Source: Bacteroidales bacterium
GTDB taxonomy: Bacteria > Bacteroidota > Bacteroidia > Bacteroidales > SMBSF77
Length of the DNA stretch: 10,938 nt
Direction: 5' to 3'
NCBI GenBank assembly: GCA_021106655.1
Contig: JAIOTT010000403.1
Location: 1 to 10,938, forward strand
In this document: positions 1 to 7,011 of the stretch, piece after piece
Position numbering within the stretch: position 1 is the first letter of the stretch
How the letters are laid out: each line of letters begins with the position of its first letter
Made by a program: the position numbers and the translations under genes
Notes under the pieces: model-generated
What the model was told of the DNA's origin: nothing
The model's input: only the letters and a program-made list of their open reading frames with translations
Databases searched by the model: none

Positions 1-24
1 CACATAAATCATGTTCTGAAAATA

Positions 25-50
25 AAAGATCTGCTGTTTTGCAGATTTTT
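25..50 (+). terminator. Intrinsic terminator of an upstream gene outside the window
   Basis: ATCTGC (29-34) and GCAGAT (41-46) form a perfect six-base stem around a six-base loop. The stem is extended by A-rich and T-rich flanks (25-28 with 47-50), and the run of T after it is typical of an intrinsic terminator. The A-rich left side means it could also act on the opposite strand. The gene it ends must lie to the left of the window; no convincing coding sequence is visible in bases 1-24. Confidence 0.55.
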
Positions 51-90
51 GTTAATTTTATGTCCACTTTTTATGGAAACTATAGACTGA

Positions 91-192
91 ATAATTTCAA
101 ATGCAGAACAGGGTGGCAGGCAAGCTGAAAAAGTGACTGCAGATTTATATTTACAAGAACTGAAGGTAGAAGGTACTGTATTTATTGATTAA
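91..192 (+). pseudogene. Possible C-terminal remnant of a decayed gene
   Basis: A frame open from 91 to the TAA at 190-192 encodes 33 residues. They look protein-like: GGRQAEKVTADLYLQELKV is a plausible amphipathic helix and the end is GTVFID. The frame has no start codon and an in-frame TGA at 88-90, and it lies just after the terminator at 25-50, so an intact gene cannot end here. It may be the tail of a gene broken by a frameshift or deletion, or chance. I do not recognise the family. It ends 11 bases before the next gene. Confidence 0.2.
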
Positions 193-203
193 AACTGAAA
201 CAG

Positions 204-809
204 ATGAAAGTTAAAATATTGTTTTTAATAATTTTAATTACTGCTGTTGGTTATTCCAGCGCGCAAAGTTTTAAGGGAGGAGTTTTAGGAGGGATAACTG
301 CCACAGAGATTTCAGGGGATCGTCTGGCTGGTCCAAATAAAGCAGGAATTTATGCTGGTGCTTTTGTAAAGCTCGATTTGTCTGATAAATCTACTTTGCA
401 AATGGAAATAAACTATGTTCAGAAAGGAAGCAGAGATAACCCTGATACTAGCAACCCGGATTCATATCTTTTAAGAATTAGCTATATTGAAATTCCATTT
501 CAATACATATATCATTTTCACCCGTTGATGGCGGCAGAGGCCGGATTATCGTATGGTGTTCTGATACATAAATATGAAGAGGCTAATGGATATGAAATTG
601 ACGTTGTCAATCCGGCCTTTAAAAAAGGTGATCTTAGTATAAATATAGGATTCTATTATTCTATAACTGATCATTTGAGGTTTAATCTGAGGTACTCAAA
701 TTCCTTATTGTATGTCAGGCCTCATGGGTCTGGAGCAACTTATCGCCTAAATAAAGGGCAATTTAATTCAGTTTTAAGCTTTCTCCTGTTTTATCAGCTA
801 AATATATGA
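204..809 (+). CDS. PorT-like outer-membrane beta-barrel protein
   Basis: This is a predicted outer-membrane beta-barrel protein of 201 residues. Residues 1-20 are a clear Sec signal peptide: MKVK, then a hydrophobic stretch, then a cleavage site near SSAQS. The mature part opens with KGGVLGGITATEISGD and continues with alternating aromatic and polar strands (AGIYAGAFVKLDLSDKSTLQ, then MEINYVQKGSR), the usual pattern of the PorT/OMP_b-brl_2 families in Bacteroidota. The last strand (residues 187-201) ends FYQLNI, an aromatic-rich terminus fitting barrel insertion. No Shine-Dalgarno sequence precedes the ATG, as expected for this phylum. The stop overlaps the start of ubiX by ATGA, so the two are probably translated together, although a functional link is not obvious. 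The family is generic: true PorT function in T9SS secretion cannot be claimed from sequence alone, and some members are of unknown role. Confidence 0.8.
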   Translation: MKVKILFLIILITAVGYSSAQSFKGGVLGGITATEISGDRLAGPNKAGIYAGAFVKLDLSDKSTLQMEINYVQKGSRDNPDTSNPDSYLLRISYIEIPFQYIYHFHPLMAAEAGLSYGVLIHKYEEANGYEIDVVNPAFKKGDLSINIGFYYSITDHLRFNLRYSNSLLYVRPHGSGATYRLNKGQFNSVLSFLLFYQLNI

Positions 810-1378
810 TAACAGCAAAGAAGAAAAAAATAATTGTTGGCATTACCGGTGCAAGTGGAGCGATCTATGCAAAAAGCTTATTGCAGAAGCTTAGCTTAGT
901 TCCTGAACAAATAGAAATATGTAATATTATTTTTTCAGAATATGGAAAGGCTGTCTGGAAGCATGAGCTTGCTGAAGATAAAATTGATGATATCCCTTTT
1001 ACTGTTTATGATAATAAAGATTTTTTTGCTCCTTTTGCTTCCGGGTCATCAAAATATGATATAATGCTAATATGCCCATGTACTATGGGAACTATGGGGA
1101 GGATTGCCTCGGGTATTGCAAATGACCTCATAAGCCGGTCAGCAGATGTAATGTTAAAGGAAAGAAGAAAACTTATACTTCTTATTCGCGAGATGCCTTT
1201 AAATCTGATACATCTCAATAATATGAAGATAGTAACAGAAGCTGGAGGGATAATTTGTCCGGCATCTCCATCTTTTTATAGCTTACCCTCATCACTTAAT
1301 GAAATTGTTGAGACTGTGACCAACAGGCTTTTAAACCTAGCCGGCTTTGAGATCGATTCGTACAGGTGGTCGGAATAA
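806..1378 (+). CDS. ubiX: Flavin prenyltransferase UbiX
   Basis: UbiX joins a dimethylallyl group to reduced FMN to make prenylated FMN, the cofactor of UbiD-type decarboxylases. The 190-residue length is normal for the family. Visible signatures are the N-terminal flavin-binding loop GITGASG (residues 12-18), ICPCTMGTMGRIASGIANDL (89-108), the basic KERR segment (118-121), REMPLNLIHLNNM (128-140), and the closing AGGIICPASPSFYSLPSS. The start ATG lies within the stop of the preceding barrel gene (ATGA overlap), which supports this start and suggests translational coupling. No UbiD partner lies in the window; it must be encoded elsewhere, for quinone synthesis or another decarboxylation. The gene ends three bases before the stop of the convergent queG. 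Identification is secure from the motifs; which decarboxylase it serves is unknown. Confidence 0.93.
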   Translation: MITAKKKKIIVGITGASGAIYAKSLLQKLSLVPEQIEICNIIFSEYGKAVWKHELAEDKIDDIPFTVYDNKDFFAPFASGSSKYDIMLICPCTMGTMGRIASGIANDLISRSADVMLKERRKLILLIREMPLNLIHLNNMKIVTEAGGIICPASPSFYSLPSSLNEIVETVTNRLLNLAGFEIDSYRWSE

Positions 1379-1381
1379 AGC

Positions 1382-2305
1382 TTATTTATTGAATAGGATG
1401 TTGCTGTAAAACTTATTATATTTTGTTCTCTTTATTGCAGATTGTTTAAAAAGTGATTTAAACGTTTCCTCTGTAAGATTCTCCCAATCATCATCACTCA
1501 TTTCAAGCAGATCATTTTCAGAATAAAATAAAGGCTCATTGTGAGGAATAGAGTTGTTATTGTGAGGGCATACATCCTGGCAAATGTCACACCCATATAT
1601 CCAGCCATTAAGTTTCCCTTTGAATTCCTCAGGGATAGGATCCTTAATTTCAATTGTCAGTGCAGAAATGCATTTTGAGACATCAAGATGATAGGGTGCA
1701 TACAGAGCATTTGTGGGACAGGCATCAATACAAAGAGAACAATTTCCACATACATCCTTTTGGCTTGATTCGTCATATTCAAGTTCGAAATCAATGATTA
1801 TCTCACTAAGAAAAAAGAAAGAACCGCTGGAATTTGTAATCAGCAGGTTGTTTTTGCCGATTTGTCCAAGACCACTTTTTACTGCCATGGCTTTCTCAAG
1901 AAATGGAGATGAATCTACAAATGCCTTGAAGGTGAAATCACTTTTCAGAGAGGAAATATAATCAATCAATTGGAAAAGCTTTGATTTAATTACATTGTGA
2001 TAATCCTGGCCATAAGCATATTTAGCTATGAGATATTTTCCTTTTTGTTTCGATTCGGGGTAATAATTTTTAATAAGAGATATTACTGATTTTGCATTTT
2101 TAAATAATTTTGAAGCATCAAGCCTTAACTCAGTATTTTTCTCCAAATAAGGGTGATAACCTTGATTTTTAATGATCCACTCTTTAAGCGGTTTCTCATG
2201 TTCAGGCAGAAATTCTGCTTTTGATATCCCACAATCATCGAACCTTAGTTCGAGTGCTTTTTCTTTAATGAGTTTTGTTATGTCCTTTTTTGAGTATGCC
2301 GACAT
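1382..2305 (-). CDS. queG: Epoxyqueuosine reductase QueG
   Basis: QueG is the cobalamin- and iron-sulfur-dependent enzyme that reduces epoxyqueuosine to queuosine in the wobble position of tRNAs with GUN anticodons. The protein has 307 residues, the short form without the C-terminal HEAT-like extension of the longer E. coli enzyme. Two ferredoxin-type cluster motifs are present: CGNCSLCIDACP (Cys 186, 189, 192, 196) and CDICQDVCP (Cys 239, 242, 246), with Cys 212 between them. The VDSSP segment (130-134) carries the conserved catalytic Asp, and KSGLGQIGKNNLLI (143-156) is also a family hallmark. The gene starts 15 bases after the ruvB stop, so the two are very likely one transcript driven from the ruvB promoter. 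The N-terminal segment around QGYHPYLEKN is somewhat divergent but aligns with the family. Confidence 0.93.
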   Translation of the reverse strand: MSAYSKKDITKLIKEKALELRFDDCGISKAEFLPEHEKPLKEWIIKNQGYHPYLEKNTELRLDASKLFKNAKSVISLIKNYYPESKQKGKYLIAKYAYGQDYHNVIKSKLFQLIDYISSLKSDFTFKAFVDSSPFLEKAMAVKSGLGQIGKNNLLITNSSGSFFFLSEIIIDFELEYDESSQKDVCGNCSLCIDACPTNALYAPYHLDVSKCISALTIEIKDPIPEEFKGKLNGWIYGCDICQDVCPHNNNSIPHNEPLFYSENDLLEMSDDDWENLTEETFKSLFKQSAIKRTKYNKFYSNILFNK

Positions 2306-2320
2306 ATTTTTTTATGAAGA

Positions 2321-3346
2321 TTAATCAAACAGTTGATTCTGCTTACCTGATTTTGTTTCCCCGAGGTGTGAATAGGCCAGTGCTGTTGCTTCTCTGCCTC
2401 GAGGAGTCCGTACCAGGTAACCTTCCTGGATAAGGAATGGTTCATAAACTTCTTCAATAGTTCCCGGGTCTTCACTCACAGCAGTAGCAATAGTATTTAA
2501 GCCAACAGGGCCTCCCTTGAACTTTTGGATTATTGAGAGTAGTATCCGGTGATCCATTTCATCTAATCCTCCTTTATCAACATGCAGGGATTCCAGGGCA
2601 AATTTTGCAATTTTAATGTTGATCTTACCATCACCTTTTACCTGTGCGAAATCCCGGACTCTGCGCAAAAGCATATTTGCGATACGTGGTGTACCTCTAC
2701 TTCGTTTGGCAATTTCTGCTGTTGCATTCTTTTCTATTTCAACATCAAGTATTTTTGAGGATCTGCTAATTATCTTTTCAATTGTGCCGGAATTGTAATA
2801 TGATAATCGTGAATTTATTCCAAACCTTGATCTCAATGGAGCGGTAAGTAAGCCTGAGCGCGTTGTTGCTCCTATAAGAGTAAAAGGACTAAGATTTATC
2901 TGAACACTTCTGGCATTTGGACCACTTTCTATCATTATGTCGATCTTGTAATCCTCCATTGCCGAATAAAGATATTCTTCAACCACTGAGCTTAACCTGT
3001 GTATCTCATCAATAAACAATACATCATTTTCCTCAAGGTTAGTGAGAAGGCCAGCCAGATCACCTGGCTTTTCAAGTACAGGCCCGGATGATATTTTCAT
3101 GTTAACATCCAATTCATTAGAGATAATGTAGGATAAGGTTGTTTTTCCAAGGCCTGGAGGTCCATGCAGCAAGACATGATCCAGAGCCTCACTTCTCTTT
3201 TTTGCAGCCTCTACAAATATTTTTAGATTCTCAACAACCTGTAACTGACCAGAAAAGTTATCAAACTTTGAAGGCCGTAAAACTTGTTCAAATTCCTTTT
3301 CTTCTGAAGATAAATTCATATTTTTTGTGTCAAATTGCTCTTTCAT
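2321..3346 (-). CDS. ruvB: Holliday junction branch-migration helicase RuvB
   Basis: RuvB is the hexameric AAA+ motor that, with RuvA, drives branch migration at Holliday junctions during recombinational repair. The 341-residue length is standard. Visible in order are the Walker A loop GPPGLGKTT (62-70), Walker B LFIDEIH (110-116), sensor 1 GATTRSG (159-165), the arginine-finger segment APLRSRFG (169-176), sensor 2 RGTPRIANMLLRRVRDFA (217-234), and the C-terminal winged-helix DNA-binding domain ending with TPRGR (314-318). All key residues are intact. It is the first gene of a two-gene unit with queG, and a full-consensus promoter lies about 60 bases upstream. ruvA and ruvC are not in the window. 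Confidence 0.97.
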   Translation of the reverse strand: MKEQFDTKNMNLSSEEKEFEQVLRPSKFDNFSGQLQVVENLKIFVEAAKKRSEALDHVLLHGPPGLGKTTLSYIISNELDVNMKISSGPVLEKPGDLAGLLTNLEENDVLFIDEIHRLSSVVEEYLYSAMEDYKIDIMIESGPNARSVQINLSPFTLIGATTRSGLLTAPLRSRFGINSRLSYYNSGTIEKIISRSSKILDVEIEKNATAEIAKRSRGTPRIANMLLRRVRDFAQVKGDGKINIKIAKFALESLHVDKGGLDEMDHRILLSIIQKFKGGPVGLNTIATAVSEDPGTIEEVYEPFLIQEGYLVRTPRGREATALAYSHLGETKSGKQNQLFD

Positions 3347-3407
3347 ATCGCATAATAATGAAGAAAATTTAAAAACACTAAATTACTTTTTTTATGTGAA
3401 TATAATT

Positions 3408-3440
3408 CAAACATAAAGTTTAATAGTAAAATCAAGCAAA
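3408..3440 (-). promoter_or_regulatory. Bacteroidota-type promoter of ruvB-queG
   Basis: Read on the - strand, TTTG (3437-3440) is followed after 21 bases by TATGTTTG (3408-3415), an exact match to the Bacteroides -33/-7 consensus TTTG and TAnnTTTG at permitted spacing. Transcription would begin near 3402, giving a leader of about 55 bases before ruvB. Confidence 0.6.
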
Positions 3441-3551
3441 AATTTTAAGTAATTTGAATATTTAAGTGCACTTAAAATACTTTCTTAAAAAGGATCTCTT
3501 GTTCATAAAAAATATGTAATTTAGCTAAATCAATAATTAATATTGTTTGTT

Positions 3552-4391
3552 ATGGCAAAAATTATTGTTGCTATTGATTTTTCCCGGGGTTCAATTCATG
3601 CATTGGAGTATGCTATTAAGTTTGCCAATAATTACAAATCAAATGTTATGATGGTATGGGTTGATGATTCCATTAGCCAGGAATCCTTATATTCAACCTC
3701 CGGATACAATGACTTATCAGAAATAAAGGCACATTTTAATGACATTATTGTACAATATCAGGATGAACTACAAGCTGGAAAGCTTACTTTCAAGATGAGA
3801 AAAGGTAAGGTTTATCATGAAATAAATAATGTTGCAAAGAAAGAAAATGCTGACTTGATTATTGCAGGAACACATGGTGTGTCAGGCTATGAGAAATTCT
3901 GGATCGGAAGTAATGCTTATCGAATGGTGATTTACGCATCTTGTCCCGTTATTACAATCCGATATGGATTTTCATTTTCTGATAGCACCAGCCAGATTGT
4001 TTTACCTATCGATAATTCTTCAGAAACTATACAAAAGGTATCTTTTACAGCTAAAATGGCAAAACAATTTAATTCTAAAGTGCATGTACTGGCATTACAT
4101 TCAACAAATCTTAAAAGTATTCACCGGAAAGTGGATGCGTATGCTAACAAGGTAGCAAAGTGTCTTGAAAAGGAAAATATTAATTATCTGTCTCATACAA
4201 TTCAAGTTAAAGATATTACACATGCTACTATAGAGTATGCCAGGGAACATAATGTTGATTTGATTGCTATTATGACTGAACAAGAAAAGGCCAAAGCGGA
4301 TATTCTTCTTGGAGCATATGCACAACAGATGATTTATTATTCACCTTTTCCTATTTTAAGTGTCAGGGCTAATAAAGAATGGAACTTATAA
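3552..4391 (+). CDS. Double-domain universal stress protein (first paralogue)
   Basis: A tandem universal stress protein (USP) of 279 residues, presumably cytoplasmic. The ATG at 3552 is preferred (MAKIIVAIDFSRGS begins the first USP strand); a TTG nine bases upstream also opens the frame but adds only three residues. Domain 1 (about 1-137) keeps the nucleotide-binding loop: G106-TH-G109, nine residues, then G119-S120, followed by CPV. Domain 2 (about 149-272) begins with the usual strand LPIDNSSET, but the loop reads MTEQEKAKADILLGAY, so both first glycines and the final Ser are replaced. Domain 1 is therefore the likely ATP or nucleotide binder and domain 2 is degenerate. A weak -7-like TAATTTAG lies at 3517-3524. 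The SPOR gene follows after 12 bases. The closest relative in view is the second paralogue at 4930. Physiological role is not deducible. Confidence 0.9.
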   Translation: MAKIIVAIDFSRGSIHALEYAIKFANNYKSNVMMVWVDDSISQESLYSTSGYNDLSEIKAHFNDIIVQYQDELQAGKLTFKMRKGKVYHEINNVAKKENADLIIAGTHGVSGYEKFWIGSNAYRMVIYASCPVITIRYGFSFSDSTSQIVLPIDNSSETIQKVSFTAKMAKQFNSKVHVLALHSTNLKSIHRKVDAYANKVAKCLEKENINYLSHTIQVKDITHATIEYAREHNVDLIAIMTEQEKAKADILLGAYAQQMIYYSPFPILSVRANKEWNL

Positions 4392-4403
4392 ATAACTAAA
4401 AAT

Positions 4404-4823
4404 ATGAGAATTGTAAGAATAGTACTCATATGGTTGTTTTTTAGTTTCTTCTTGAATTCATTTTCGCAGGAAACTCCAAATTATGCAGGGGGAGTAGAAA
4501 TAATTCAGGATGATAAACTAGACGAATTATTAAATAAGCATTTATATTATTGCAAGAACTACCGGTTTATTCCCGGGTATCGCATACAGATTTTTTTTGA
4601 CTCCGGTAATAATTCCAAAAAAGGAGCCATGAACATCAAGGCATCATTTATTACCAAATATCCTGAAGTTGAAGCTTACATAATTTTTCAGGAACCATAT
4701 TACAAAGTGCGTGTTGGTGATTTTAGAAGCAGGATGGAAGCCGAGGGTTTCCTGGAGAAAATCATTGATGATTATCCTAATTCTTACAGGGTTAATGATA
4801 AAATTAACTTTCCCGAAATTTAA
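4404..4823 (+). CDS. Small secreted SPOR-domain protein
   Basis: A 139-residue protein with a hydrophobic N-terminus (residues 1-21, FFLNSFSQ before the likely cleavage site) and one SPOR-like domain at about 57-130. The domain shows the expected pattern: a first strand YRIQIFFDSG, a helix, a second strand VEAYIIFQEPYYKVRVGDFR, and a final helix ending in NSYRV. SPOR domains bind denuded peptidoglycan glycan strands, usually at the division septum, so a periplasmic wall-binding role is plausible. No other domain fits in the remaining 35 residues between signal peptide and SPOR. It starts 12 bases after the first USP gene and probably shares its transcript. The SPOR assignment rests on pattern and spacing (YKVRVGDF is the strongest piece), not on an alignment. 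Confidence 0.78.
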   Translation: MRIVRIVLIWLFFSFFLNSFSQETPNYAGGVEIIQDDKLDELLNKHLYYCKNYRFIPGYRIQIFFDSGNNSKKGAMNIKASFITKYPEVEAYIIFQEPYYKVRVGDFRSRMEAEGFLEKIIDDYPNSYRVNDKINFPEI

Positions 4824-4888
4824 TTAGCAGATACATAATTAACTTTCAAATTATTTAAGTAATTATCTTAATTTCTAAAAAAATGAGT

Positions 4889-4896
4889 TATCTTTG
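4889..4896 (+). promoter_or_regulatory. Candidate -7 box for the second USP gene
   Basis: TATCTTTG matches the Bacteroidota -7 consensus TAnnTTTG exactly and lies 33 bases before the ATG at 4930. No TTTG stands at the -33 position, so only half of the promoter is supported. It would let the second USP gene be expressed apart from the USP-SPOR pair before it. Confidence 0.42.
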
Positions 4897-4929
4897 TAAT
4901 CAGGATAATAATCATTAATATATATTGAC

Positions 4930-5763
4930 ATGAACTATATTTTGGTAGGAATTGATTTTGAAGAAGGCTCATATAATGCACTTGATCATGCTGTTGCTAT
5001 TGCACAGAAAGCCAAATTGGATATTTTATGTGTATGGGTTTGTACCAGAGGTAAAAATTCAGAGAAGGTAAAAATGATAGAGGAAACGGAAAAACGCTTT
5101 GAAGAACTTATCAAAAAATATCAGCCTCAACTTAAGTTAAATAAGATAAAATATAAAATCAGGAAAGGGAGAATCTATAAGGAAATTGTTGCTGAAGCTA
5201 AAAAGAGAAAACCTTATATGATTATAATCGGTACTCATGGAGCATCAGGCTTTGAAGAATTCTGGATTGGAAGTAATGCAAATAAGATAGTGACTGCATC
5301 TCCATGCCCTGTTATGACTATCAGGACAGGCAGATCAATAAAAAAAGACCTGAAAATAATAATTATGCCTCTTGATAGTTCTGTTGAAACCAGGCAAAAA
5401 GCACCAATAACAGGTGTAATGGCAAAGCATTTTAACGCTGTAATTCATGTTGTTAAAGTATATACAACCCAGGTCAAGTCGATTAGAAGAAAAATTGATG
5501 GTTATGCTGAGCAGGTTATTAAATATTTTGACGAAAATGAAGTAAAAAGTCTGGAGGTTACTCTTGAGGTAGATAATCTGACTCCTGAGGTTATTGAATA
5601 TGCAACAAAAATTGATGCTAATCTAATCGTAATAATGACTGAACAGGAAACCAAAACCGCTAATCTTTGGTTAGGTCCGTATGCACACCAAATGGTGAAC
5701 CATTCACCTATACCTGTGTTGTGTATGCATTCGCAAGCATTTATGCGTGGTCAACGAAGATAA
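4930..5763 (+). CDS. Double-domain universal stress protein (second paralogue)
   Basis: A tandem USP of 277 residues, clearly paralogous to the gene at 3552: both share GTHG-SG--FWIGSNA, CPV-TIR, K-IRKG, KSI-RK-D-YA and MTEQE. Domain 1 (about 1-133) has an intact nucleotide loop: G101-TH-G104, nine residues, then G114-S115. Domain 2 (about 143-267) has MTEQETKTANLWLGPY in the same place, losing both first glycines and the Ser, the same loss as in its paralogue. The pair presumably arose by duplication, after which the SPOR gene was inserted or left between them. A candidate -7 box precedes it, and a strong hairpin terminator begins a few bases after its stop. Likely a cytoplasmic stress or nucleotide-sensing protein; the specific signal is unknown. 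Confidence 0.9.
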   Translation: MNYILVGIDFEEGSYNALDHAVAIAQKAKLDILCVWVCTRGKNSEKVKMIEETEKRFEELIKKYQPQLKLNKIKYKIRKGRIYKEIVAEAKKRKPYMIIIGTHGASGFEEFWIGSNANKIVTASPCPVMTIRTGRSIKKDLKIIIMPLDSSVETRQKAPITGVMAKHFNAVIHVVKVYTTQVKSIRRKIDGYAEQVIKYFDENEVKSLEVTLEVDNLTPEVIEYATKIDANLIVIMTEQETKTANLWLGPYAHQMVNHSPIPVLCMHSQAFMRGQRR

Positions 5764-5766
5764 AGG

Positions 5767-5795
5767 AAAAGCCTCAAATTATATTTGAGGCTTTT
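5767..5795. terminator. Bidirectional intrinsic terminator between usp and fbaA
   Basis: GCCTCAAAT (5771-5779) pairs perfectly with ATTTGAGGC (5783-5791) around a three-base loop, and A4 on the left continues to pair with T on the right. A six-base T run follows on the + strand, and TTTT follows on the - strand. It lies between the convergent stops of the second USP gene (5763) and fbaA (5799), so it can end both transcripts. Confidence 0.88.
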
Positions 5796-5798
5796 TTG

Positions 5799-6878
5799 TT
5801 AATTCCTGTCGACAGCATTCAAATCCTTAAAAGCTGTTTCTAATCTTTCAACCATGGTAATTTCTCCACCACGAAGCCATTTTCTTGGATCATAATACTT
5901 TTTGTTTGGTTTGTCATCGCCATCAGGATTTCCAATCTGAGCCTGCAGATAATCTTTATTTTTCAGGTAATAATCTCTTACTCCTTCCCAAAAAGCCCAC
6001 TGTGTGTCAGTATCAATGTTCATTTTTATTACACCATATGATATTGCCTCTTTTATTTTTTCCCTGCTTGACCCTGAACCACCATGAAATACAAAATTTA
6101 CAGGGTTTTCTTCAGTGTTGAATTTCTTCATAATATGCAGCTGCGAATTATGAAGAATTATTGGCTCAAGTCTGACATTGCCGGGTTTATAAACTCCATG
6201 AACATTGCCAAATGATGCTGCTATAGTGAATTTGTCGCTTATCTGTATAAGTGCTTCATATGCTGCAGCTACATCTTCGGGTTGGGTATATAGTTTTGAG
6301 GAATCAATTCCGCTATGATCTACACCATCTTCCTCACCACCGGTAATTCCTAATTCGATCTCTAGTGTCATACCGATCTTACTCATCCTTTTGAGATATA
6401 TTTTGCAGATCTCAATATTCTCTTCTAGAGGCTCTTCAGACAAATCAAGCATATGAGAACTGAATAAAGCTTTACCATTTTCCTTGTAAAATATTTCTCC
6501 GGCATCAAGTAGCCCGTCAATCCATGGAAGTAATTTTTTTGCCGCATGATCAGTATGGATAATAACAGGAATGCCATATAACTCTGCAATATTATGAATA
6601 TGAATTGCCCCGGAAATACCTCCTTTTATTGCAGTTTTGTGGTCATCATTGTTAAGGGATTTTCCGGCATAAAAATGTGCACCTCCATTAGAAAACTGAA
6701 TTATTACCGGAGAATTTGCCACTTTTGCAGCCTCCATGACTGCATTAACTGAATCAGTGCCAACGACATTTATAGCAGGCAAAGCAAATTTGTTTCGTTT
6801 TGCTATTTCAAAAATTTTTTGAACATCATTTCCTGTCACAACCCCGGGATTAATATGATCTAATATTCTTTCTGGCAT
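5799..6878 (-). CDS. fbaA: Class II fructose-bisphosphate aldolase
   Basis: This is the zinc-dependent aldolase that interconverts fructose 1,6-bisphosphate with glyceraldehyde 3-phosphate and dihydroxyacetone phosphate in glycolysis and gluconeogenesis. The 359-residue length equals that of the class IIA enzymes such as E. coli FbaA. Visible motifs are QFSNGGAHFYAGK (61-73), the catalytic Asp and zinc His in HTDHAA (D110, H111), LEIELGITGGEEDG (172-185), GNVHGVYKPG (zinc ligand H227), FHGGSGS (zinc ligand H265) and the phosphate-binding MNIDTDTQWAFW (286-297). All expected active-site residues appear present. The gene stands alone: it converges on the USP genes across a terminator and diverges from the T9SS protein gene. 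Candidate -7 boxes lie upstream. Confidence 0.97.
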   Translation of the reverse strand: MPERILDHINPGVVTGNDVQKIFEIAKRNKFALPAINVVGTDSVNAVMEAAKVANSPVIIQFSNGGAHFYAGKSLNNDDHKTAIKGGISGAIHIHNIAELYGIPVIIHTDHAAKKLLPWIDGLLDAGEIFYKENGKALFSSHMLDLSEEPLEENIEICKIYLKRMSKIGMTLEIELGITGGEEDGVDHSGIDSSKLYTQPEDVAAAYEALIQISDKFTIAASFGNVHGVYKPGNVRLEPIILHNSQLHIMKKFNTEENPVNFVFHGGSGSSREKIKEAISYGVIKMNIDTDTQWAFWEGVRDYYLKNKDYLQAQIGNPDGDDKPNKKYYDPRKWLRGGEITMVERLETAFKDLNAVDRN

Positions 6879-6910
6879 AATCGTATTTTTTGAATTAATG
6901 AATTAAATTT

Positions 6911-6918
6911 CAAAATTA
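6911..6918 (-). promoter_or_regulatory. Candidate -7 box for fbaA
   Basis: On the - strand this reads TAATTTTG, an exact TAnnTTTG match 32 bases before the start codon. A second identical copy lies at 6930-6937. Neither has a TTTG at proper -33 spacing, and the region is very AT-rich, so chance matches are likely. Confidence 0.33.
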
Positions 6919-6949
6919 ATAATTAATAACAAAATTAATATATTTTATT

Positions 6950-6973
6950 CCTTAACCTTAGCCTCAGCCTCAG
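6950..6973 (+). repeat. Four tandem CCTYAR hexamers
   Basis: Four adjacent six-base units read CCTTAA, CCTTAG, CCTCAG and CCTCAG. They stand between the divergent starts of fbaA and the large T9SS protein gene and are richer in C than the surrounding AT-rich DNA. The array is short, so it may be a microsatellite fragment; no function can be inferred. Confidence 0.5.
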
Positions 6974-6978
6974 CATTT

Positions 6979-7009
6979 TTTGATTTCCCATTCATTTTAT
7001 GTAATTTTA
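6979..7009 (+). promoter_or_regulatory. Candidate promoter of the large T9SS protein gene
   Basis: TTTG (6979-6982), then 19 bases, then TAATTTTA (7002-7009), one base from TAnnTTTG. The predicted transcription start, near 7013-7016, coincides with or falls just after the ATG at 7012. If this promoter is real, translation probably starts at a later codon or the message is leaderless. Confidence 0.38.
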
Positions 7010-7011
7010 CA

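Noticed and set aside
88..90. In-frame TGA as a selenocysteine codon
   Set aside because: No long frame on either side, no recognisable selenoprotein and no SECIS-like hairpin after it.
3..128. Frame open from the window edge to TGA at 126-128
   Set aside because: It reads through the intrinsic terminator hairpin at 25-50 and gives a composition unlike a protein C-terminus.
2278..2475. 65-codon - strand frame overlapping the ruvB 3' end and queG start
   Set aside because: It covers the conserved end of ruvB in another frame and has low-complexity, unfamily-like sequence.
3543..3551. TTG start for the first USP gene
   Set aside because: It adds only three residues (MFV) before MAKIIVAIDF; the ATG at 3552 places the first beta strand at the N-terminus as in the paralogue.
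4802..4847. Eleven-base direct repeat AATTAACTTTC (4802-4812 and 4837-4847)
   Set aside because: A single pair in AT-rich DNA, the first copy within the end of the SPOR gene; probably chance.
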